Assembly (NCBI GenBank): GCA_937896835.1
Contig: CALBOJ010000040.1
Coordinates: 1-26,888, forward strand
Direction of reading: 5' to 3'
Source: an uncultured Collinsella sp.
Lineage (GTDB): Bacteria; Actinomycetota; Coriobacteriia; Coriobacteriales; Coriobacteriaceae
Length of the DNA: 26,888 bases
Position 1 is the first letter of the stretch; each line of letters begins with the position of its first letter. A program made the position numbers and the translations under genes. Shown here one piece after another: positions 6,986 to 14,649 of the stretch. The notes beneath the pieces are model-generated. The model had not been told where the DNA came from. It worked only from the letters and a program-made list of their open reading frames with translations, and ran no database searches.

Positions 6986-8749
6986 ATGGCAGATTCCACC
7001 ACCGATTACAACAATCTAGATCCCTTGGGTGACGAGGCGGCGGTTGTCGATGAGGTCGATGCCGTCGTCTCGGGCGCTCGCAAGAAGCCGCGCGCTGTCG
7101 ATATGGTCCCCGAGGAGCCCGACGCGATGGCGCCGGACGAGGAATACCAGCTCACGCCGGCGGGTCGCCGCGAGCGCATCGGACAGATTGTTCGCCTGGT
7201 CAAAAAGTACCGCGTGTGGGATAACCTCACGCCGGTTCGTTTGCGCCGCCTGCTCGAGGAACTCGGCCCCATGTTCGTCAAGATGGGGCAGATTCTGGCC
7301 AACCGGTCCGAGATTCTGCCGCAACGCTTTTGCGACGAGCTGCGTCGTCTGCGCTCCGACGTGGAGCCGGTGCCGTACGAGGTCGTACTCAGTTGTCTGG
7401 AAGAAGAATACGGCCTGCGCCTGGGGGAGATGTTCGATGCGATCGACCCCAATCCGCTTGGTAGCGCATCGCTTGCGCAGGTGCACCGCGCACGTCTGGT
7501 GACGGGCGAGGACGTGGCCGTCAAGGTGCAGCGCCCCGGTGCGCAGCAGGTTATGGCACAGGACATCGATATCATCCGCTCGGTGGTGCGTATCGTTTCC
7601 AAGTTCGTCAACACCGATCAATTCGTTGACCTGCACGGTGTAGTCGAGGAGTTGTGGACCTCGTTTCGCGAGGAGACCAACTTTTTGGCCGAGGCCAAAA
7701 ACCTCAACGACTTCTACGAGTTCCATAAGAGCGTTCATGGCGTGACGTGCCCTAAATCCTATCTGGACCTGTGCACCGAGCACGTGGTGGTTATGGACTA
7801 CGTCGACGGCATTTCGATCGCCGATCCTGAACGCTTGGTGGCCGAGGGCTATGACTTGGAAAAGATCGGTGCCGCAATCGTCGAGGACTACTCGACGCAG
7901 GTGCTCGACGATGGCTTTTTCCATGCCGACCCGCATGCGGGAAACATCATCCTCAAGGATGGCATCGTCTACTTTATTGACCTGGGCATGGTCGGACGCA
8001 TGTCGAGCCACGATCGCGGTATCGTAAAGGACATGATTTTCGCCGTGGCCGAGGGTGACGTGCCCAAGCTCAAGGATTCGCTCATGCGCTTCGCCGTGAC
8101 GCGTGGCGACTCGGCTGAGCTCGATCATTCGGCCTTTTTGTCCGATTTGGACTTTATCGTTGCCGACTTTGCCGGGCTCGACCTTAAAGACCTGGATATC
8201 GGCGAGTTTTTGACCTCGCTGCTCAATCTGGCGCGCAAAAATGACGTTGAGCTGCCGAGCGTGGTGACGATGTTCGCCCGCGGCATGGTGACGCTCGAGG
8301 GCCTGTTGACCGAGTACATGCCCAACGTCAACATGATCCAGATCATCCAGACGCACATCAAAAACGAGAAGAGCACCTATGCCCGCATGCGTGATATGGG
8401 ACGCGATCTGGCCGCGAGCAGCTATCGCGCGGCAAAAGGCTCGCTCGAGGCGGCCGAGTATTTGGGCTTGGCTTCGCGTATGCTCACGCGCGGCCAGCTT
8501 AAGGTGAACACGCAGATCATGAGCAGCGATAAGGCGCTGCGACAGCTGGGCGGAATTATCGACCGCATGTCGATGGCTATCGTGATCGCCGGTCTGTTTA
8601 TCGGTTCGTCGGTGGTGTACTACGCGCGCATCGAGCCGGTTGTCCTCGGCATTCCGGTCATCGGCTTCTTTGGCTACGTGAGCGCGCTGGTGCTGGCGCT
8701 TATGCTGGGCCGCAATATCTGGCTCAACAGCCACGGCGGCAAGCACTAG
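6986..8749 (+). CDS. ABC1/UbiB-family protein kinase-like protein, membrane-anchored
   Basis: A member of the ABC1/ADCK/UbiB atypical kinase-like family, ATPases linked to isoprenoid lipid biosynthesis where studied. The 587-residue product has a disordered acidic N-terminus (1-55). The family KxGQ motif follows at 99-102 (FVKMGQILANRSEILP), then ASLAQVHRAR (161-170), the nucleotide-site lysine in VAVKVQRPG (Lys180), the catalytic-loop counterpart HADPHAGN (313-320) and the DFG-like IDLG (Asp332). The last about 45 residues form two hydrophobic helices (IVIAGLFIGSSVVYYA and a following VLALMLG segment), as in UbiB. It overlaps no neighbour and shares an operon with the phasin-like gene. The ATG has only a weak ribosome site, suggesting coupling to the upstream gene. 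The substrate is unknown; I see no quinone pathway gene in the window. Confidence 0.9.
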   Translation: MADSTTDYNNLDPLGDEAAVVDEVDAVVSGARKKPRAVDMVPEEPDAMAPDEEYQLTPAGRRERIGQIVRLVKKYRVWDNLTPVRLRRLLEELGPMFVKMGQILANRSEILPQRFCDELRRLRSDVEPVPYEVVLSCLEEEYGLRLGEMFDAIDPNPLGSASLAQVHRARLVTGEDVAVKVQRPGAQQVMAQDIDIIRSVVRIVSKFVNTDQFVDLHGVVEELWTSFREETNFLAEAKNLNDFYEFHKSVHGVTCPKSYLDLCTEHVVVMDYVDGISIADPERLVAEGYDLEKIGAAIVEDYSTQVLDDGFFHADPHAGNIILKDGIVYFIDLGMVGRMSSHDRGIVKDMIFAVAEGDVPKLKDSLMRFAVTRGDSAELDHSAFLSDLDFIVADFAGLDLKDLDIGEFLTSLLNLARKNDVELPSVVTMFARGMVTLEGLLTEYMPNVNMIQIIQTHIKNEKSTYARMRDMGRDLAASSYRAAKGSLEAAEYLGLASRMLTRGQLKVNTQIMSSDKALRQLGGIIDRMSMAIVIAGLFIGSSVVYYARIEPVVLGIPVIGFFGYVSALVLALMLGRNIWLNSHGGKH

Positions 8750-8800
8750 AGGCTGCGACCGTCACCGCATTTTCCTATCGCAAACAATAGCTTTTACCTT

Positions 8801-8828
8801 GGGCTTCGCCTGCGTGCGAGGCCCTTTT
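8801..8828 (+). terminator. Rho-independent terminator after the ABC1 gene
   Basis: GGGCTTCGC (8801-8809) pairs with GCGAGGCCC (8816-8824), including one G-T pair, around a 6-base loop, and TTTT follows at 8825-8828. It closes the phasin-like/ABC1 unit and insulates it from the riboswitch unit. Confidence 0.8.
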
Positions 8829-8841
8829 GCGTGATACCATT

Positions 8842-8869
8842 TTGACGGTAATAATCGATGGCCTAGATG
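8842..8869 (+). promoter_or_regulatory. Candidate promoter for the riboswitch-controlled operon
   Basis: TTGACG (8842-8847) and TAGATG (8864-8869) are separated by 16 bases, just after the preceding terminator and a few bases before the riboswitch. Confidence 0.5.
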
Positions 8870-8879
8870 GTGGTGCGGA

Positions 8880-9035
8880 GACGCACGAATGCGCGGTTTT
8901 CCTGCGCGTTTGGGAGAATCGGGGTGCAAGTCCCCGGCTGTACCAGTAACCGTAATTCCTCTTGGCTCGGGATGTTCGCGTCGCAGATCGGACGGCGCGC
9001 CCGAGTCGTTAAGGTTAAGTCGGATCGCCTCCCAT
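8880..9035 (+). promoter_or_regulatory. Cobalamin (B12) riboswitch
   Basis: The leader RNA carries the cobalamin riboswitch core: GGGAG, then GGGGTGCAAGTCCCCGGCTG (8921-8940), continuing into TACCAGTAACCGTAA. A CTCGGG/CCCGAG stem closes a variable arm (about 8966-9006), and the 3' partner element AGTCGGATCGCC sits at 9019-9029. The box differs from the textbook CCCGCAACTGTA form at several bases but keeps the order of elements. Downstream of the aptamer, CCTCCC (9028-9033) can pair with GGAGGG (9081-9086) next to the ribosome site of the following gene, with a GCGGC/GCCGC hairpin in between. This suggests that B12 binding represses translation initiation. It regulates the DUF4430 surface protein gene starting at 9100. 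Confidence 0.85.
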
Positions 9036-9099
9036 CTTGCGTGCGGCTGCGGCGTATGCCGCCGGTGTGCATAGGGCTCTGGAGGGAAGGAGGACCCCG

Positions 9100-12000
9100 A
9101 TGGGGGAACTCGAGCGCAACATGCGCGATGACGTGGGGCAGCCTCAAGGCAACGCTCCAAGTACAGACAATGGGGGACAAATGGATATGTTTGTGGACGA
9201 GCGCCAGCGCGTCTCGCATCGCCGAGGCGCAATTGCGCGCGGCGTAGCCAAGCGCGGCCTGGTGGCATTCCTGGCCTTCGCGATGGCCTTTGGCACCACG
9301 CCGGCTCAGCTGTGGGCCGAGGGCGCCGAGGGCATTGCCGAGGCTGTGGCTCAGGCTGCGACGCCGAGTGAGGACGCAGCGCTTGCGGGCGGTGCCGCCG
9401 AGCAGAGCGGCGCCGAGGTTTCAGATTCTGGGAGCGCGCCCGCAGCTAGTGCCGCCACAACAGGGGCGGCAGCTGGCGACGAAGGCTCGGCGACGGGGGA
9501 GAACCCTGCCGCGAGTGAGCAGTCTTCGACGGTAGCCGCTGGCCAAGCAGGATCTGCCGCCGCGACTGCCGTCCAGACAGAGAACCCGACAGAAACCGGC
9601 GATGTCGCCAAGAAGCAAGTCGAGGTCTCGTTCTCGATTATCGGCATCGATGCCGACGGCAAGGCTCAGACCTGGGTGGCACCTACGCAACTCAAGCTCG
9701 ACGAGGGCGCGACGGCTGCGGACGCCTTCGTTAAGCTGCAGCAGAAGGTGGGCTTCAAGGCGAAATACGATCCGAACACGGCATACGGTTTTTACCTCGA
9801 AAGCATCACGTCCCCGAGCGATGGCCGCACGCTTGCCTTCGATCCGGCGACTTATGCCTACTGGCAGCTGTTTGTTGACGGCGCGTCTTCCTCGGTTGGC
9901 GCGAGCGGCGTCAAGCTCACCCAGGGGCAGAAGATTGAGTTTGCCTATACGGCTGGTAGCTCGTCCCCTGTCGTTAAGGACCAGGTTGCCGCAAATGTGA
10001 CCGTCATTGGTCGCGATGCCCAGGGCAAGACTCAGACTTGGGTCGATAACGCGCAGTATGTGGTGACGTCCGGCTCGAACGCACTTGACCTTACGAAGGT
10101 CGCGCTCGAGGCGAATGACATCGATGCCGTTGTTGCGGGCTCCTTCATTCTGAGCCTTAAGTACAACGGCGTTGAGCTGGGTAAGCCGCTCGATTATTCG
10201 ACCTATTGGCAGCTGTTCATCAACGGCAAGTCGAGCGACTACACGGCAGACAATGTCACCATTCATGCTGGCGATACCGTTACGTGGTTCTACGGTGGCT
10301 GGGGCGACCAGTTGCCGTCCGATTCCGTCCATGCTTCCGTTCAGGTCCTCGGTAAGGACAAGGACGGCAAGCAGCAGGTTTGGGCTTCGACGGGCCAGAC
10401 GAGTCTCAAGGCGGGTTCTACTGCCAAGGATCTCCTTGAGCAGACCGGCCTTACTCTCGATGCTGGCGAATCGTCTTGGGGCTGGTTCCTCAACGGCATT
10501 ACTTCGCCGCTTGACGGTAAGACCTATAAGTATGATCCTGCGACCCGCAGTTATTGGCAATTCTATGTAAATGGCAAGTCCGCCACGGTCGGTGCCGGCA
10601 ACTACGAGCTCCAAGAGGGCGACGCCGTCACCTTTATGTATGGTGCTGACGCCGATGCCCTCCCCGGTCAGGTTCTTGGGTCTGTCGATGTTGTCGGCCC
10701 CGATGTCAACGGCAACAATACTTGCTGGGGCTCGGCAAGCAGTGTTTCTTTGCCCGAAGGCTCTACTGCCCAGAACCTTATTGAGACGGTCCTGAAGGCC
10801 AAGGGCGTTACGTACAACGGCTCCCAGAGTGGTGAGTACTGGTTCCTCAATTCCATCAACTCGCCGTTCGATCACAAGCCGTATGCCTGGGATGCTGCGA
10901 CCAATAAATCTTGGCACCTGTATATCAATGGAGAGCCCTCCTTACTCTGCGCCAACCAGATTACGCTCAAGAGCGGCGATAAGGTTACGCTTGCCTATAC
11001 CACCGACGATTCGCCCATGCCCGATCCCGACAAGATTGTCGTGGACCCGAGTGCGACGACTCCTGATTGGGATGCCGAGTGGGCCGGCTACGGCAACAGC
11101 GGCAACGGTACGTCCGTTACGGACGCCAAGACGCCTGCGCAGGCCGCCGGTCTTAAGTGGGCCTTCGATTGGAAGGCCGAGTCTGGTCAGCAGTATGCCA
11201 ACTGCAGCGAGCCTGTCATTGCTAACGGTTTTGTGTACATCGCGACCGAGAACGAGCTCATTAAGATCGATTCGTCCACGGGCAAAAAGGTTGCCTCTGC
11301 GCCGCTTGCCTCCAAGGTGAGCTATACCTCTCGTCCGATCTATACCAATGGCCTTATCATCGTTCCGCTCAACGGCGGTGCGGTCCAGGCGATTACTGCA
11401 GACAAGCTGATCTGCAAGTGGCTGACGCCTGGTTTGACGGACTTGACGCAGAGCTCCTGCACCGTCGTTTCGGACGGCGAGTACGTCTATGTAGGCTCGG
11501 TCGATATTTCGTATGACGAGAATTACAACGCGACCTACGGCAACGGCTCCCTGAAGCGTATCAAGATTGCCACGGGCGAAGTCTCTTGGCAGAACATTGA
11601 CCCTTCCGAGGGCTATTATTGGACTGGCGCTGCGCTGACGGATAAGTACACCATTGTTCCTACGAGCGCGGGCACGCTTAAGTGCATTGATAAGACGACG
11701 GGCGATGTCGTTTCGGCCATGAAGCTCGGCGCTGTCGCAAATGCCGATTGCATTGCCGATCCGTCCAATGGTTCGACCTTCTATCAGATGACGCACGACG
11801 GAAAGCTCCATGTGATTTTGCTTTCGGCAAAGGGCGTGCTGAGTGAACAGAAGACGGTTGATCTGGGCCTTACGAATAATCTGAGCGCCCCTGCGGTGTC
11901 TGGTGACAATCTGATTGTCGGCGGACAGACGGCTACGGGCTCTGCTCTGGTTCTCTATAACCTGAAGACGGACAAGACCACGATGGTCGCTGCTGCCGAC

Positions 12001-12960
12001 GGCAAGGCGCTGCCGGCTGGCCTCAACGGTATTGCTGCTACTCCGCTGGTGAGTGTTCAGGGCGGCAAGACCTATGTGTACTTCACCGTGAACAGCGCGG
12101 ATAGCAAGGATTACGTCAACTACTCTGCTGGTGGTGGCGTGTATCGCTATACTCTCGGCGATGCAGAGGCGACGCAGATCTATGATGCGGCCGGCCATTA
12201 CCAGTACTGTGACTCTCCGGTCATTGCCGATGCTTCTGGCAACCTGTACTACATCAATGATTCGGGTACTCTGTTCAAGCTGGGGGCTGTTGAGTCTTGG
12301 ACGGTTGCCTTTAATTCCAACGGCGGGTCTGCTTGCGACACTAAGTTTGTTGCTACGGCCGACGGCAAGCTGGTCAAGCCGGCCGATCCGACGCGCGATG
12401 GCTACACTTTCGGTGGTTGGTATACCGATGAGGCTTGCACGCAGGCGTATGACTTCAGTACGCCAGTGACGGCCGATCTGACACTGTATGCCAAGTGGAC
12501 CAAGAATGCCGTTAACCCTGGCGGCAATGGCGGTTCTGGCACTAATGGTGGCAACGGTGGCGCTGGCAACGGTTCCGGCGCTGGCGCTGGCACTGGCACG
12601 GGTTCCGGCTCCGGCTCTAAGGGCCAGCAGGCCGGCGGCGCTATCGCCCCGGGTCATAAGCCGACGACCAAGACGACGGTGTCGACCAAGACCGAGACCA
12701 AGGACAACAAGTCCGACAAGAAGGACACCGATAGGTCCGATAAGAAGGACGAGAAGAAGTCTGACAAGAAGGACAGCAAGTCCGACAAGAAGTCCGATTC
12801 CAAGTCCGATACGGGTGCTGCTTCCACGACCACTGCTAAGAAGTCCTCTAGTGCCTCCGAGCAGGAGGCTGGCACCAACCCGCTCGCCATTGTTGGCGTT
12901 GCCGCCGGCGTCATCGGTCTCGCCATCGTCGGCGTGTTCGTGTTCACCAAACGTCGGTAG
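9100..12960 (+). CDS. Large surface protein: four transcobalamin-like DUF4430 domains, PQQ-like propeller, InlB-type repeat, membrane anchor
   Basis: A 1286-residue exported protein. ATG 9100 follows AGGAGG at 6-7 bases; ATG 9181 is an alternative. A long signal peptide has its core at residues 53-65 (LVAFLAFAMAFGT). After an Ala/Gly/Ser-rich spacer come four DUF4430 repeats at about 172-284, 298-398, 411-514 and 527-633. Repeats 1, 3 and 4 share xWFLNxITSPxDGKxYxxDPAT..YWQLYVNG; repeat 2 is divergent. Residues 690-1062 look like a PQQ-like beta-propeller (EPVIANGFVYIATENELIKID and similar blades). Residues 1066-1134 are an InlB B-type repeat (GYTFGGWYTDEACT). A Gly/Asn linker and a K/D/S-rich tract (1200-1240) lead to a C-terminal helix (1260-1282) ending in KRR. 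There is no LPXTG. DUF4430 is related to the cobalamin-binding C-terminal domain of transcobalamin, and the riboswitch upstream agrees. The proposed role, surface corrinoid binding, is inferred. Confidence 0.85.
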   Translation: MGELERNMRDDVGQPQGNAPSTDNGGQMDMFVDERQRVSHRRGAIARGVAKRGLVAFLAFAMAFGTTPAQLWAEGAEGIAEAVAQAATPSEDAALAGGAAEQSGAEVSDSGSAPAASAATTGAAAGDEGSATGENPAASEQSSTVAAGQAGSAAATAVQTENPTETGDVAKKQVEVSFSIIGIDADGKAQTWVAPTQLKLDEGATAADAFVKLQQKVGFKAKYDPNTAYGFYLESITSPSDGRTLAFDPATYAYWQLFVDGASSSVGASGVKLTQGQKIEFAYTAGSSSPVVKDQVAANVTVIGRDAQGKTQTWVDNAQYVVTSGSNALDLTKVALEANDIDAVVAGSFILSLKYNGVELGKPLDYSTYWQLFINGKSSDYTADNVTIHAGDTVTWFYGGWGDQLPSDSVHASVQVLGKDKDGKQQVWASTGQTSLKAGSTAKDLLEQTGLTLDAGESSWGWFLNGITSPLDGKTYKYDPATRSYWQFYVNGKSATVGAGNYELQEGDAVTFMYGADADALPGQVLGSVDVVGPDVNGNNTCWGSASSVSLPEGSTAQNLIETVLKAKGVTYNGSQSGEYWFLNSINSPFDHKPYAWDAATNKSWHLYINGEPSLLCANQITLKSGDKVTLAYTTDDSPMPDPDKIVVDPSATTPDWDAEWAGYGNSGNGTSVTDAKTPAQAAGLKWAFDWKAESGQQYANCSEPVIANGFVYIATENELIKIDSSTGKKVASAPLASKVSYTSRPIYTNGLIIVPLNGGAVQAITADKLICKWLTPGLTDLTQSSCTVVSDGEYVYVGSVDISYDENYNATYGNGSLKRIKIATGEVSWQNIDPSEGYYWTGAALTDKYTIVPTSAGTLKCIDKTTGDVVSAMKLGAVANADCIADPSNGSTFYQMTHDGKLHVILLSAKGVLSEQKTVDLGLTNNLSAPAVSGDNLIVGGQTATGSALVLYNLKTDKTTMVAAADGKALPAGLNGIAATPLVSVQGGKTYVYFTVNSADSKDYVNYSAGGGVYRYTLGDAEATQIYDAAGHYQYCDSPVIADASGNLYYINDSGTLFKLGAVESWTVAFNSNGGSACDTKFVATADGKLVKPADPTRDGYTFGGWYTDEACTQAYDFSTPVTADLTLYAKWTKNAVNPGGNGGSGTNGGNGGAGNGSGAGAGTGTGSGSGSKGQQAGGAIAPGHKPTTKTTVSTKTETKDNKSDKKDTDRSDKKDEKKSDKKDSKSDKKSDSKSDTGAASTTTAKKSSSASEQEAGTNPLAIVGVAAGVIGLAIVGVFVFTKRR

Positions 12961-13863
12961 GTGAGGGCTGTGTCCAATAAATCCAAGGACGCTGACCCCA
13001 AGCAACCAGATTCCTCGTTTATCCAGCTTGACGATGCAAAGCAACAGGGCGCCGCTTCGGCGGCGTCCGCCCTTCGTCGCAAGACGTTCCTCGGCGTCCT
13101 GACTGCCGCGTGCACCATTCTGATCGTCGTCTCGCTGGGTTTCGTCCATCCTTCCGAGAGCGGTGCCTGGTCCATCGACTGGATCATTCAGACCGTGACG
13201 GGGGAGAGCGTCGTCACCAAGGACACCAAGGTGTCTGGCTCGACTACGACTTCGGGCGAGGCCAGTTCCAAGGATTCCAAGTCATCGAATGACGCAAAAG
13301 ATGAGTCCAAGCATTCTGATGAGTCCAAGTCCAAGGACGATTCCGAGTCTTCAAACAAGGAATCGGACAAGAACTCGGATAACAAGAAGTCCGAGGACCA
13401 GGACGGCAAGAAGTCTGGCGATAAATCCGCTGCCCAAAATACGGGAGCCGGTGATACTTCCAATGCGTCTGGCGGTGGCCAGTCGTCTGATGGAGCCTCA
13501 TCCTCTAATGGTGGAAACGCCTCCTCGGGCGGCCAGAGCGGCTCGCAGGAGTCCAGCTACGTAACAGTGACGGTTTCGGTCACATCGAGCGCTGTGGGCA
13601 ATCCTGTGTCTTCTGGTGGCACCTTTACCTTTAACGAAGGCGCTACCGTCTATGATGCCCTGTGCGCGCTGGGCCTTTCTGTCAACGCACATGGCTCGTC
13701 GTACGGCACGTATGTCTCCGCGATTGGTGGTTTGGCCGAGAAACAGTACGGCGGCACGAGCGGCTGGATGTACTCCGTCAACGGCACAACGCCCATGACG
13801 GCCTGCAGCAACTACGTTCTCTCCAACGGCGACAACGTGGTCTGGTATTACGTTACAGGCTAG
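12961..13863 (+). CDS. Membrane-anchored single-DUF4430 protein
   Basis: A 300-residue protein with a cytoplasmic basic N-terminus, one membrane helix (about 43-62, FLGVLTAACTILIVVSLGFV) and an outside Ser/Lys/Asp/Glu-rich linker (about 85-198). A C-terminal DUF4430 domain (about 201-299) carries the family signatures FNEGATVYDALCALG, SYGTYVSAIGGLAEKQYGGTSGWMYSVNG and the final LSNGDNVVWYY. It starts directly after the stop of the large DUF4430 gene, so both are one transcript under the cobalamin riboswitch. The start is ambiguous between GTG 12961 and GTG 12970; GTGAGGG lies between them and its spacing favours neither clearly. A terminator follows 23 bases after the stop. It probably works with the large protein in corrinoid handling at the cell surface (inference); the ligand could also be another molecule. 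Confidence 0.85.
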   Translation: MRAVSNKSKDADPKQPDSSFIQLDDAKQQGAASAASALRRKTFLGVLTAACTILIVVSLGFVHPSESGAWSIDWIIQTVTGESVVTKDTKVSGSTTTSGEASSKDSKSSNDAKDESKHSDESKSKDDSESSNKESDKNSDNKKSEDQDGKKSGDKSAAQNTGAGDTSNASGGGQSSDGASSSNGGNASSGGQSGSQESSYVTVTVSVTSSAVGNPVSSGGTFTFNEGATVYDALCALGLSVNAHGSSYGTYVSAIGGLAEKQYGGTSGWMYSVNGTTPMTACSNYVLSNGDNVVWYYVTG

Positions 13864-13885
13864 AGGCTTCGACATAGCGCGCCAG

Positions 13886-13923
13886 ACGGGCGGTTCGGAC
13901 AGACATCCGGGCCGTCCGTTTTT
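13886..13923 (+). terminator. Terminator of the DUF4430 operon
   Basis: An imperfect stem (ACGG-CGG-CGGA against TCCG-CCG-CCGT, with small bulges) spans 13886-13919, followed by TTTTT at 13919-13923. Confidence 0.75.
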
Positions 13924-13962
13924 CATGCGAATGGGATTGGGTCGCCGGGTCTCTCGGCAAAC

Positions 13963-13996
13963 AAAAAACCGGTTGGAATGGGAATTCCAACCGGTT
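13963..13996 (-). terminator. Terminator of the first gtrA-like gene
   Basis: AACCGGTTGGAA (13967-13978) and TTCCAACCGGTT (13985-13996) form a perfect 12-bp stem. On the minus strand it is followed by a run of six T (13968-13963). It lies 27 bases after the stop of the minus-strand GtrA gene. Confidence 0.85.
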
Positions 13997-14022
13997 ATAC
14001 ATTCAAGCAAATAGCGAATCGA

Positions 14023-14430
14023 CTACGACCGTGCGCCCTCGAGGAAGAAGCGGCGGCTGAAGTAGTTGTACCAGGTGACGAGGAACGTGGCGATGGCCTT
14101 CATGGCCTGGTAGCCGATGCTCAAAAACGTGACGCCCACAAACATGTACAGGTCGTTGAGGCCCAGGCCGATCACCGACAGGATGGTGAAGATCGTGAAC
14201 TCGCGCTTGCGGCTCATGCCCTCGCGATGGTCGAACACGTACTTCATGCTGAGCCAGTAATTGACCACGACGGACGTGATAAACGAGACCGTGGTGCTCA
14301 TCAAAAAGTCGAGGTGGAACAGCTCGACGAGCGCAATGAGCATGCCCCAGTCAATGCCAAAGGAGATAAGGCCCACGACAGCGAACTTGAGGAACTGCTT
14401 GGTATGAGGTTGTGCCAGTGCCTTGCGCAC
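14023..14430 (-). CDS. GtrA-like polyprenyl-linked sugar flippase family protein
   Basis: A 135-residue integral membrane protein of the GtrA family, small four-helix proteins associated with moving lipid-linked sugars across the membrane for cell-surface glycan decoration. Helices are visible at about 14-36 (FLKFAVVGLISFGIDWGMLIALV), 42-62 (FLMSTTVSFITSVVVNYWLSM), 78-98 and 104-126. The family pattern FAVVGxxxFxID is near the N-terminus, NYWLSMKYVF is in the second helix, and a basic NYFSRRFFLEG end follows. The start is GTG 14430, with only a weak GGATG site upstream. It has its own terminator. It resembles the next GtrA-like protein (shared KYVF..EGMSR.REF..F..LSVIGL.LND), so the two are probably an old duplication. 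No glycosyltransferase gene is adjacent, and the sugar is unknown. Confidence 0.87.
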   Translation of the reverse strand: MRKALAQPHTKQFLKFAVVGLISFGIDWGMLIALVELFHLDFLMSTTVSFITSVVVNYWLSMKYVFDHREGMSRKREFTIFTILSVIGLGLNDLYMFVGVTFLSIGYQAMKAIATFLVTWYNYFSRRFFLEGARS

Positions 14431-14527
14431 GTAATCACATCCAATGCGTTGATGAATCGAGCAGAGGATACTTTAGAGCTTTTGCAAGGGAAACGTAAGG
14501 TCTTTGCCAAGAACTATACGAACTCGC

Positions 14528-14576
14528 CAAATTTTCAAGAGCTAATCCGTAAACGTTGAAAATTTGCCCGTAAACG
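14528..14576. repeat. Inverted repeat interleaved with direct repeats upstream of the first gtrA-like gene
   Basis: CAAATTTTCAA (14528-14538) and TTGAAAATTTG (14556-14566) form an 11-bp perfect dyad. CCGTAAACG occurs twice, at 14547-14555 and 14568-14576, 21 bases apart. The block lies about 100-145 bases upstream of GTG 14430 in a 149-base gap and could be an operator; a TATAGT box (minus strand, 14518-14513) lies just downstream of it. Confidence 0.5.
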
Positions 14577-14579
14577 AGC

Positions 14580-14627
14580 GGCGCCCACGGACGATACTGC
14601 GCTGAGTGCGCATCGTCCGTGGGCGCC
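14580..14627 (-). terminator. Long hairpin after the second gtrA-like gene, probable terminator
   Basis: GGCGCCCACGGACGAT (14580-14595) and ATCGTCCGTGGGCGCC (14612-14627) are perfect 16-bp arms with a further inner GCGC/GCGC pair. It starts 22 bases beyond the stop of the minus-strand gene at 14650. No T-run follows, so termination may be partial or Rho-aided. Confidence 0.6.
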
Positions 14628-14649
14628 GTAATGCTGCGGGGGTGTCGAG

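Noticed and set aside
7016..8746. 576-residue open frame opposite the ABC1 kinase
   Set aside because: Shadow of a gene with clear kinase-like motifs; His/Asp/Val-rich translation without domain.
8870..9060. Small ORFs across the leader before the DUF4430 gene
   Set aside because: The segment is explained by the conserved cobalamin riboswitch; the frames lack ribosome sites and recognisable products.
12700..12830. Repetitive Lys/Asp/Ser codons as a possible CRISPR or VNTR locus
   Set aside because: They are in frame, irregular, and encode a hydrophilic linker; no spacers or palindromic repeat units are present.
12800..12960. LPXTG sortase signal at the end of the large surface protein
   Set aside because: The tail has a hydrophobic helix and a basic end, but no LPXTG-like motif precedes it; membrane anchoring is the simpler reading.
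10942..13149. 735-residue open frame on the minus strand opposite the DUF4430 gene
   Set aside because: Low-complexity Arg/Gly/Ile-rich translation with no domain signals; it mirrors a strongly supported plus-strand gene with clear domains and ribosome site.
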